A stretch of 64,000 nucleotides of DNA, taken from JAPOUP01 sp965221405. GTDB taxonomy: Bacteria > Pseudomonadota > Alphaproteobacteria > Rhodobacterales > Rhodobacteraceae. A program made the translations under genes and the position numbers. Positions 25,832-33,477 of this stretch are shown here, piece after piece. The notes beneath the pieces were generated by a model. The model saw nothing but the letters and a program-made list of their open reading frames with translations, was not told the origin of the DNA and did no database searches. The stretch's first letter is position 1. Every line of letters starts with the position of its first letter. The stretch spans positions 1,922,001-1,986,000 of the forward strand of contig CBDCSE010000002.1 of the NCBI GenBank assembly GCA_965221405.1. The letters are read 5' to 3'.

Positions 25832-26605
25832 ATGCCGGCCAGGAGCGATTCCGGGGACCCCGATGCGCCCGGCGCGCCGAAGCCCGGCTGGAAGGAGCGG
25901 ATCGCCGCTCGCGCCGGCGTCCGGCAGGCTGTCGACCTCTTCCGGAAGGAAACGCCGAAGCTCACGCGGAACGGCTCCTACGACATCGGGTCGGAGAGCT
26001 TCCGCCAGGCCTGCGCGGTGCTCGAGGACGGCACCGTGTGCGTCGTGCGGACCTACAACACGGCGGAGATTTCCGTGGAGCTGGCCAGGCTGCGGCAGGA
26101 ATGGCGGCTGCCGCCGGAGACGGGCAGGAGGAGCGTCACGCTGGCCCAGATGCGCGCGTTCTGCGGCCCTGCGTCCCAGGTGCGCGTGACGCACGAGGAG
26201 ACCGCGGGCCAGCTGCGGCTCATCAAGGCGATCGCGGAAGCCGCCGCGCTCGGCACCTCGGGCATCAAGCTCGTGCAGCGGAGCGGTCACGGGGAGCTGC
26301 GCATCAAGGTGGGCGCCCGCGAGTTCAGCCACGGGCCGCAGTGGAAGTCCGCCGAGGTCAGGGAGGCCGTCCACTGGATACACGGCCACCGTGACGGCGG
26401 CGACGGGCAGCCGAAGCTCGTCGAAGGCAAGCCCGCCCAGTTCTCGATCGGCCAGGCCGACCGGCTGAAGCACATGCCGGACAGCGTGGACGCGTTTCGC
26501 GGGCAGATCGCCAGCCCTTCGCCAGGTGTCCTGACAGAGCATGCCCGGCATTGTCGGGACGTCACTCCAGAACGGGGGTCGGGCAATGCTGGGAGAGGGC
26601 CTTGA
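25832..26605 (+). CDS. Protein resembling the N-domain of secretion/conjugation ATPases
   Basis: About 257 residues from the ATG at 25832. ETAGQLRLIKAIAEAAALG followed by TSGIKLVQRSGHGELRIKVG has the shape of the segment before the P-loop domain in GspE/DotB/TraJ-like ATPases (ASDIH-x-RV-G). HWIHGHRDG and KPAQFSIGQADR follow. No P-loop is present; after about residue 225 the sequence becomes unlike protein and ends at 26605. It is probably the 5' part of a conjugation or pilus ATPase cut by rearrangement. The assignment is weak. Confidence 0.35.
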   Translation: MPARSDSGDPDAPGAPKPGWKERIAARAGVRQAVDLFRKETPKLTRNGSYDIGSESFRQACAVLEDGTVCVVRTYNTAEISVELARLRQEWRLPPETGRRSVTLAQMRAFCGPASQVRVTHEETAGQLRLIKAIAEAAALGTSGIKLVQRSGHGELRIKVGAREFSHGPQWKSAEVREAVHWIHGHRDGGDGQPKLVEGKPAQFSIGQADRLKHMPDSVDAFRGQIASPSPGVLTEHARHCRDVTPERGSGNAGRGP

Positions 26606-26857
26606 ACACGGTTTCTCGCGCGATCGATGGATTGCGGCGAAGGAAGAAGCGCTGCAGGCCATGACCGCGGCAGCGGTCCTGAAAGGCGGCGTCGCCTGCT
26701 CAGGCCCTGGTTCGGAAGGTCACGAGATGCATTCTCGAGCCGAACGAGGCGTCTGGCTCACATGCTCGGCGAAATCTCGTCGGATGAGCACGACGACGGC
26801 CGGGGATCGCTCACCACCCTTGCCGGAGAAGGCAGGGAAGCCTATCATCGTCGGGCC

Positions 26858-27550
26858 ATGCCTCCAGCTTTTCATACGGAGATCCTTCCCGCCCCGCAGA
26901 AGCGGCTGTGGGACAGGCTTGGAGACACGCCGGACGGCTTTGTCCTTTACGGAGGGACGGCCCTTGCGCTGAGACTGGGACATCGCGAGTCCGCGGACTT
27001 CGACTTCTTCTCGCGCACGGACTTCGACCCCGACATCCTGTGCAGGCAAGTCCCTTACCTGAAGAATGCCGCCACGGCACGAACGGAAGCGAACGCCCTG
27101 GAATGCCTTCTCGACCTTGACGGCCATGTCAAGGTCTCCTTTTTCGGAGGCCTCGGCCTGCGCAGCGTCCGTGAGCCTGACAGGGCGCCGGGTTCGGGAA
27201 TGCGCGTCGCATCGGTCCTGGACATCGCGGCGACCAAGGCCCTTTCGGTCCAGCAACGTGCGGCCGCCAAGGATTTCGTCGACATCCACGCCATCCTGGA
27301 GACCGGCCTGTCCATGGACGAGATGCTGGGAGCGGCACAGGCCGTCCACGGGCCGGCCTTCAACCCTGTCCTGACCCTGAAGGCCCTCTCGTTCTACGGA
27401 GACGGCGACCTGCACCTCGTCCCCGCACCGGTCAGGAAGGTCCTGACCGAAGCCGTGAGGCAGGCCAGCCTGCAGGCCCTGCCCCGCTTCACGCCCAGGG
27501 AAACCCTTTGCGAGAATGCCGTCGAGGAGACATTCAGCCATGGTGCCTGA
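26858..27550 (+). CDS. AbiEii/AbiGii-type nucleotidyltransferase toxin
   Basis: A 230-residue COG2253-type protein. VLYGGTALALRLGHRESADF (G-GTAL, then the DFDFFS motif) is the nucleotidyltransferase signature of AbiEii toxins, followed by VASVLDIAATKALSVQQRAAAKDFVDIHAIL, here split by its natural helix turns, where K and D contribute to the active site. AbiEii toxins inactivate tRNAs or other targets by adding nucleotides and are held in check by a partner. Start at 26858; a longer frame upstream lacks motifs. The next gene overlaps the stop, which suggests a toxin-antitoxin pair. Confidence 0.8.
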   Translation: MPPAFHTEILPAPQKRLWDRLGDTPDGFVLYGGTALALRLGHRESADFDFFSRTDFDPDILCRQVPYLKNAATARTEANALECLLDLDGHVKVSFFGGLGLRSVREPDRAPGSGMRVASVLDIAATKALSVQQRAAAKDFVDIHAILETGLSMDEMLGAAQAVHGPAFNPVLTLKALSFYGDGDLHLVPAPVRKVLTEAVRQASLQALPRFTPRETLCENAVEETFSHGA

Positions 27551-27899
27551 CGCTGGACTTCCGTCCGTCCCGGAAGCGGGAAGCCTTCTTGACGTCGCCA
27601 GGCGCGTCGTCTGGTTCAAGACGCCCGAAGAGACACTGGAGGACGAGACGTTCTTCCTCAACCACGTGATGATTCACGGGCTGGCGGAGGACATCGTCCG
27701 GACGCGGAGGCATCTTGGCGACGAGGCCTTCAGGAACGCCCTGCGCCACGCGCATCCCGGCATCTGGGACAGGCGCAGCTGGGCCTTCTGGCATCTCGTT
27801 CTGGACATGGGGGAGCCGCCGCCGGTTCCTGTGCGGATGCCTGGAATCGATGACTCCCTCATCGGGTTCGGGGGGCCGCCCCAAGCGAAACGGGACTAG
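27540..27899 (+). CDS. Small partner protein of the AbiEii-type toxin
   Basis: A 119-residue protein whose ATG at 27540 lies inside the last codons of the AbiEii gene (11-base overlap). Visible features: LDVARRVVWFKTPEETLED, LAEDIVRTRRHLGDEAFRNA, then WAFWHLVLDM. A W/F-x-x-P-E region, a long helical middle and a terminal FW-LVL resemble the small DUF6922-like proteins encoded beside nucleotidyltransferase toxins. It is inferred to be the antitoxin. No AbiEi-type winged helix is visible, so this pair differs from classical AbiEi/AbiEii. Confidence 0.55.
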   Translation: MVPDAGLPSVPEAGSLLDVARRVVWFKTPEETLEDETFFLNHVMIHGLAEDIVRTRRHLGDEAFRNALRHAHPGIWDRRSWAFWHLVLDMGEPPPVPVRMPGIDDSLIGFGGPPQAKRD

Positions 27900-27940
27900 A
27901 CACGTGCGAATCCCCGTCCGGAAGAAGCGTATTGATGTCT

Positions 27941-28718
27941 ATGGCCCCTTGGGTGAAGCTGAGGAAGGCCAAGAAACAAGGTTCGGGAGCGATGCATGCC
28001 CGCAGGACCGTGCAAGAGACGTACGATTTCGTATTTGTGCGCTCAATGGATGGATCCGCCCGGAATGTCGCTCGAAGAGGCATTGGGACTTTGCCTTAAG
28101 AGCTGCCCAAACGTCCGCGACACCCGGATGCCACTCCGGAGCATGAAAGCCGAAGTTCGCCACAGACAGCTGAAGAGGCATGGCACAGTCGGCCTTCACG
28201 TAGCGGCGTGGACCGAAGGCGAGTCAGCTTCCATTGTCCCGCATGGCGCGAACGGCAGTGCAGCTGATCTGGACAAGAGAACGCCGGACGATACACGGGA
28301 CTTTCTCGATGGCGATGGAATGGTTCTCGTTTCAGGAGATCATTGCCTGCTCATGCCAAGCGGCTTGCACTCAAAGGCACTGGAACAGTACTTGAGGAAC
28401 CTCCTGCAACACGGGCGCGAATCGTGCGGGGCTTCCATCCCAAACAACATTGAGAGATTTGAACTTCTTGCCGTTGCTGACGCAGACGTCGCCGAACAGA
28501 TCAACAGGGAGGGCGTCAAGAAGATTGACCTGAATGTCAGTCAATATCCGGAAACGGCACGCGAAATTGAAGACCGCCGTCTTACTATCACTCAGCGAAT
28601 TGGCCGTACCATTCTGGAAACCCTCATAGCGGACGAAGACCATCTCGAGATTCATACGGGAACCGGCCAGCGCATCAGGCGCGGTCAACTTCTCCTCCCC
28701 GGCGCCATTGGTCATTGA
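27941..28718 (+). pseudogene. Uncharacterised protein, broken by a 4-bp tandem duplication
   Basis: From the ATG at 27941 the frame reads RRTVQETYDFVFVRSMD and soon stops. At 28048-28055 the sequence GGAT is doubled; removing one copy fuses RSMD to PPGMSLEEALGLCLKS and yields a single protein of about 257 residues. Later segments include VRHRQLKRHGTVGLHVAAW, FLDGDGMVLVSGDHCLLMP, SGLHSKALEQYLRNLL and GVKKIDLNVSQYPETA. This looks like a real conserved family of unknown function that often sits in defence or plasmid regions, but I cannot name it. It follows the AbiEii pair by 41 bases and may belong to the same island. Confidence 0.55.
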
Positions 28719-28955
28719 CCCGGATCGCGTGTTGCCCTCTTCGGTCACCGTGCAGATCCTCAAGCCGGTTGGCCGGGGGTGCGCGCAAATCCGCGAGTTC
28801 ATGCGCCGCATCGAGCATGGTCAGCTTTCGACGGGCGACCTTCGTTAATACCGGTGGGAAAGTCTTTGCTGTCCGTGTTCGCCAGAATGTCATGGATCAG
28901 CTTGTCCTTGGCGCTTTGAATCATTTCAGGAATGTATCATGATAGGATACATATC

Positions 28956-29225
28956 TCAAGAAATGAGCCCCGTCGCGAACGCGTCCGACGTGTCCGCGGG
29001 CGCGAAGGGGGATGCCGCAGCCGACGGTTCCCCGTGATGGAACGGCAGCGGCTTCAGGGCCTCCCGCATGCGCCATCCCACGTAGTGGGCGAGCAGGCGG
29101 AGCAGGACGTGGGCCCGGCCCGGGTCAGCGAGGTGGTGATGGACCGGGTGCACCTTGAAGTCCACGGTCTTCATGCTGCCCCGGCAGTGCCGGACGGGCC
29201 TGTCGCCATGCCCGCGATCACGCAC
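28956..29225 (-). pseudogene. IS1634-family transposase, C-terminal fragment
   Basis: The minus strand reads KTVDFKVHPVHHHLADPGR, AHVLLRLLAHYVGWRMREAL and LKPLPFHHG, closely matching the 8.2-8.9 kb IS1634 C-terminus (RTVDLKVRPVHHRLAG, HVEWHMREAL). About 90 residues survive. It is a third trace of the same IS type in this window. Confidence 0.65.
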
Positions 29226-29477
29226 AAGGCGGTGGAGGCAGGGCTAGGTCACGGTTTTGCCGCCGAAACTGCCCACGCCGGCACGGGATGAAGCGCCGGC
29301 CCGGCAAACGGCCCCGTCAACACCCGTGGAGAAAAAATCAGCCATGGACCGGTCCATGACCTGTGCCGCAATGACCGATAATCACGAATTGACATGCGGA
29401 TTTGGCTAACGCATGGTTCACCCCGGATCCTTCTGGGAAACTGGAGACGTGGTAGTTGCAGATAATGGGAGAATGCA

Positions 29478-30710
29478 ATGGGAATGTTTGATCGCATAAG
29501 AGGTGTTTCGCGTCGGGATTTTTTCAAGATAGCGGGAACTTACGGCATGAGCTCGACTCTTTTGGCTGCAGGGAGCTTTGGCGGTGCCATGACGGCCGCG
29601 AATCTGGCTAAGGCCGCAGAATCGCAGTACAACCGCCGTTACGCCAAAGACGCCAGGCACAATCTCAAGTTTGGTGCGGCAGGTTTCAACCAGGAAAACC
29701 TTCTGATTGAACGTGCGGGCTGTCTTGAGTTCGTTCGCGACCTTGAAGAGCGGACCGACGGCGAAATCCGCGTCGAGTTCATTGGCAACAACCAGATCTG
29801 CGGTCAGCTTTCCTGCGTCGAGAAAGCGCAGCAGGGCATCGTGGACATCTACGCGGCCTCAACCCAGAACTCCGCTGGGGGCGCACCGTATCTCAATGTT
29901 CTGGATTATGCCTACATGTTTCGTTCCCGCGCGGACCAGTATTATTTCATGTATTCGCCCGCGTCGCAGCGCATTCTACGTGAGCCATTCGAAAGGATGC
30001 ATGGCCTGAAGTTCCTCTTCACCCATGCCGAGCTCCGTGGCATCCAGCTTGGTCTGGCCTGGGAAGACAAGGAGACCGTGACCTCCGTCGAACAGCTCGC
30101 CGGTACCAAGAACCGTGTAACGGGTACCCAGCTTGGTCGTATCGCCATGCAGGCGCTGGACCTCAATCCGGTTCCAGTCGCTTGGGAGGAAACCCTTGAC
30201 GGACTGAAGCAGGGTTTGATCGATGGTGCGGAAACCTGGGCTTCCGCTGTGGCTTACGCCAATATGTCGCCGGTCGTAAGCCAATGTGTCGATCTGCGCT
30301 TTTTCTGCGGAACGGAACATACGGCGATGTCGGCCTCAACTTTCGACAGCCTTGATGGTGCGCTGCAGGATGCCGTCATGGAATCGTCTTACCTGACGCA
30401 GGTTCATGTGCAGGCCGCAAACGAGGCCGCTCTGGTCAATACAGTGGGCTTCTCGTATCCGCATCAGGGTCCTGACACGATCTTTGCCAGGAACAATGTC
30501 CGCGTCGCGGCTCTGTCAGATGCGGAGATCAGAAAGGCCGAAGAGATGTGCTCGCCTGAATTCCAGCCGCAGCTCTGGGAGCAGTGGCGCGAGCGGATCA
30601 ACGGCTGGGCCGGAGGTATCGACACCTATCAGGAAATCTATGACGAGGTGCGCACCAATCCACATGTGCTCGCGGAAAACGTTGAGCCTCGCCGGTGGTG
30701 GAAAGGCTGA
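29478..30710 (+). CDS. dctP: TRAP transporter substrate-binding protein (DctP family), Tat-exported
   Basis: A 410-residue periplasmic receptor. The N-terminus carries a twin-arginine signal (SRRDFFKIAG, residues 11-20) and a hydrophobic stretch to an AKAA-type cleavage site near residue 47, so it is exported folded by Tat. The mature part has DctP features: IRVEFIGNNQICGQLSCVEK, GTKNRVTGTQLGRIA and QGLIDGAETWASAVAYAN. It binds a carboxylate ligand for the following permeases. A terminator hairpin between this gene and dctQ probably keeps receptor mRNA in excess. The gene lies on the far side of IS debris from the SDH/fumarase operon, which may have been its original neighbour. Confidence 0.85.
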   Translation: MGMFDRIRGVSRRDFFKIAGTYGMSSTLLAAGSFGGAMTAANLAKAAESQYNRRYAKDARHNLKFGAAGFNQENLLIERAGCLEFVRDLEERTDGEIRVEFIGNNQICGQLSCVEKAQQGIVDIYAASTQNSAGGAPYLNVLDYAYMFRSRADQYYFMYSPASQRILREPFERMHGLKFLFTHAELRGIQLGLAWEDKETVTSVEQLAGTKNRVTGTQLGRIAMQALDLNPVPVAWEETLDGLKQGLIDGAETWASAVAYANMSPVVSQCVDLRFFCGTEHTAMSASTFDSLDGALQDAVMESSYLTQVHVQAANEAALVNTVGFSYPHQGPDTIFARNNVRVAALSDAEIRKAEEMCSPEFQPQLWEQWRERINGWAGGIDTYQEIYDEVRTNPHVLAENVEPRRWWKG

Positions 30711-30730
30711 GGCCGTCCGTCCAATGTTTG

Positions 30731-30760
30731 GCCAGTCCCGTCCTCGGGGCTGGCTTTTTT
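30731..30760 (+). terminator. Rho-independent terminator/attenuator after dctP
   Basis: GCCAGTCCCG, loop TCCT, CGGGGCTGGC (one G-T pair), then TTTTTT (30755-30760). It starts 21 bases after the dctP stop and ends 46 bases before dctQ, so partial read-through would feed the permease genes. Confidence 0.75.
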
Positions 30761-30806
30761 GCGCTTGGGGCAGTGGACGCACTGCGGTGACAGGAAATGG
30801 GAGCAC

Positions 30807-31475
30807 ATGTCGTATTTTGGAGACATAGGGGCCATTCTGTCAGCCGCATTCGCGCAGGATGCCTGGGCATTGCGCAGCGCAATGAAAAGTGACGCAACCT
30901 GGATATTGGGTATTGTCATCGCCATCTCTGGTGGATGGGCCATTGCGATGACCTATAGGCGCGTGCCTCTCCTCGACCGCCACCTCGAGCGAACTTTCAT
31001 GGTCATAAGCTATCTTGCCATCGCCCTGATCATTTTCTGGGGCGTGGTTGACCGATTTGTCTTCTCGAACCAGCAGCCCTGGTCCACGACAATCCCGCCA
31101 CTTCTCTTTATGGTCATGGCATGGTTCGGCGCAACATACAACGTGCGTCTGCGGTCCCATCTCAGCTTTCTGGAATTCCGCAACCGAATGGGACGGAGGG
31201 GTCAGATGGCCTGCCTGTGCCTGGACAATTTCCTGTGGATGGCATTCTCGGTGATCGTCATCGTGACAACCGCCCGTGCAGTGGTGCTATCTGCCTCAAA
31301 CTTCCAGATCGTTCTGGGTACGGACAATGTCATGCAATGGTGGTTTCTGCTGAACGCGCCATTCGCATTCCTGCTGATGGCCGCCCGCGTGGTCGAGAAT
31401 GTATACGAAGACATGGAAAACTACCGAAATGGCAATGAGCTGATCCAAAGGACTGTCATCGGTGGTGGTGAGTGA
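30807..31475 (+). CDS. dctQ: TRAP transporter small permease (DctQ)
   Basis: A 222-residue membrane protein with four main helices (about residues 30-50, 66-86, 95-115 and 152-175), and a DctQ-like core (FMVISYLAIALIIFWGVVDR, MAWFGATYNVRLRSHLSF). It is larger than the usual 160-190 residues, as in the FcbT2-like subgroup with Tat-exported receptors. The ATG at 30807 is preceded by GGAG at 30799-30802. Its stop overlaps the dctM start (TGATG). Confidence 0.82.
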   Translation: MSYFGDIGAILSAAFAQDAWALRSAMKSDATWILGIVIAISGGWAIAMTYRRVPLLDRHLERTFMVISYLAIALIIFWGVVDRFVFSNQQPWSTTIPPLLFMVMAWFGATYNVRLRSHLSFLEFRNRMGRRGQMACLCLDNFLWMAFSVIVIVTTARAVVLSASNFQIVLGTDNVMQWWFLLNAPFAFLLMAARVVENVYEDMENYRNGNELIQRTVIGGGE

Positions 31476-32833
31476 TGGCCGACGGAACCATTATCGCGCT
31501 CATTTCCATTGGTGTCACGATTCTGTTCATGCTCGGCGTACCGGTCTTCCTGGTTATCGCGTCATGGGTCGTCGGCTGTTCCTTTGTACTCGGTCTGACG
31601 CTCGATAACCTGGGTGCCGAGCTTCTGAACGTATTCAACAAAGGTTTTGCGCTCTTGGCCATGCCACTCTTCATCCTGACGGGTGATCTCATCAACAAGT
31701 CAGGGATCGCCCGCAGACTTTCGGATTTCGCCTATGCCTGCCTCGGATGGGTGCGCGGCGGTCTGGCAATGGCATCTCTCGGTGCCTGCGGTCTCTTCGC
31801 CGCCATCTCCGGCTCGAACTCCGCCACGACCGCCACCATCGGTTCGATGCTCCATCCTGAAATGGTCAAGGGCGGATATGACGAACGCTTCTCCGCCGCA
31901 ACCGCGGCGGCAGGTGGTACGGTCGGAATCATCATCCCACCGTCGATCATCTTCATCGTCTACGGGTTCCTTCTGAATCTTCCGATCTCCGACCTCTTCG
32001 TCGCGGGCATTTTGCCGGGGGCGCTCATGGTGATTGGCATGCAGCTGGCGTGTTGGCTGATTTGCCGGGCCAATGGCTGGGGTCACCTGATTCAACTTAA
32101 GTTCAACCGGGTGCTCAAGACCGCGTTCGGAGCATGGCTGGGCTTCTTCGCTATCGGTCTTGTACTCTGGGGCATTTACACAGGTAAATTCTCACCAACC
32201 GAGGCAGCCGGTGTCACCGTGGGCTTCTGCATAATCGCTGGACTGCTTAGCTGGGTGGCAAACCATATGCTCCATCTGGATATGTCGCGCAATTGGTCAG
32301 AGAAGTCATATGGAGAGATGCTGGTGGTCGAAGGATTCACCCTTAAGGAGATTCCCAGCATCACAATGCGCTCAGCCCAGATCACCGGCGTACTTGCCCC
32401 ACTAATCGCGATTTCGGTGGTGATGCAGCAAATCCTGTCGCTACTCGGAGCACAGGCAGTCATTACGGATTTCCTCACGTCGATGGGTGGCTACTACCCT
32501 GTACTCCTTGCCGCAATGGCCATTGTGTTCGTGTCCGGAATGGTTCTGGAATCCCTTCCGGTGACGATCATCCTCGCACCGATCCTTGCGCCGATCGCCG
32601 CGAGCGTCGGAGTGGACCCAATTCACTTCTCAGTGATTTTCCTGGTTGGAGCCTCCATTGGCTTCATCACGCCGCCTTACGGGTTAAACCTCTATGTTGC
32701 GTCCGGGGTTACCGGCGTGCCGTATTTCCGGTTGCTAAGGTACACAGTGCCTTATCTTGTTGCCTTGATCGGGGTTTGGCTGCTGGTCGCACTCAGGCCC
32801 GAGATCGCGCTCGCGCTGCTGCCAAACCGGTGA
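31475..32833 (+). CDS. dctM: TRAP transporter large permease (DctM)
   Basis: A 452-residue inner-membrane protein with about 12 helices and DctM landmarks: FALLAMPLFILTGDLINKSG, SGSNSATTATIGSMLHPEM, AAAGGTVGIIIPPSIIFIVY and SIGFITPPYGLNLYVASG. It is the sodium-coupled translocation subunit that works with DctQ and the upstream receptor. It starts within the dctQ stop. Confidence 0.85.
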   Translation: MADGTIIALISIGVTILFMLGVPVFLVIASWVVGCSFVLGLTLDNLGAELLNVFNKGFALLAMPLFILTGDLINKSGIARRLSDFAYACLGWVRGGLAMASLGACGLFAAISGSNSATTATIGSMLHPEMVKGGYDERFSAATAAAGGTVGIIIPPSIIFIVYGFLLNLPISDLFVAGILPGALMVIGMQLACWLICRANGWGHLIQLKFNRVLKTAFGAWLGFFAIGLVLWGIYTGKFSPTEAAGVTVGFCIIAGLLSWVANHMLHLDMSRNWSEKSYGEMLVVEGFTLKEIPSITMRSAQITGVLAPLIAISVVMQQILSLLGAQAVITDFLTSMGGYYPVLLAAMAIVFVSGMVLESLPVTIILAPILAPIAASVGVDPIHFSVIFLVGASIGFITPPYGLNLYVASGVTGVPYFRLLRYTVPYLVALIGVWLLVALRPEIALALLPNR

Positions 32834-32989
32834 GGATAAAGGAGTGACTTCAACGGATTGTGGTATCCGGCCTGAACGTCAGCGCGTCGAGTGACACCGA
32901 CTGACGCAGCGCACTGCATTATGGCAGAAGGAAGTGTCACCGGTAATTCCGCGGGAGGCTCGATTGCCGGCAATCCAGACGAACAGGTT

Positions 32990-33477
32990 CATCATGCTCC
33001 CGTGGTAGACCGTGGCAAGATTGGACATGTTTCGAGATTGATTGACGATATGCTTGAAAAAGGCGTCCGCCTTATGGCCGGAGGGCGCCGTCGAAAGGGA
33101 CCATCATGCCCGCAACTATCGTCGCGGACGTAATGAAGGACATGAATATCCATTCTGGGGAGATTTTCGGCCCTGTCACGACCTCCATTCGAGCGGACGG
33201 CGAGGACCACGTAATACACATTGCAAACGACACGGAATACGGACTGTCCCGTGCTGTGTTTACAGGGGATGTCCAGCGTGGAGTGGCCGTCGCCAAGCGC
33301 ATTGAAACCGGTATCGCACATATGAACGGCCCCACTGTTTGGGACGGGGCGCAAATGCCATTTGGTGGCGTGAAGGCCAGTGGCTATGGCCGATTTGGCG
33401 AAACAGCGGCACTCGATGAATTCACCGAACTTCGTTGGATTATCATCGAAGACCCCAAGCGGCATTACCCGATCTGA
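32990..33477 (+). pseudogene. Aldehyde dehydrogenase, C-terminal remnant, frameshifted
   Basis: Two frames join: VSRLIDDMLEKGVRLMAGG up to about 33090, then from 33106 PATIVADVMKDMNIHSGE, IFGPVTTSIRADGED, IANDTEYGLSRAVFTGDV, QMPFGGVKASGYGRFG and DEFTELRWIIIEDPKRHYP. The C-terminus is typical of vanillin/salicylaldehyde-type ALDHs. The N-terminal two-thirds, with the catalytic Cys and Glu, are gone. Its stop overlaps the start of the TPP enzyme, suggesting an original operon in which an aryl-aldehyde dehydrogenase followed the decarboxylase step. Confidence 0.75.
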
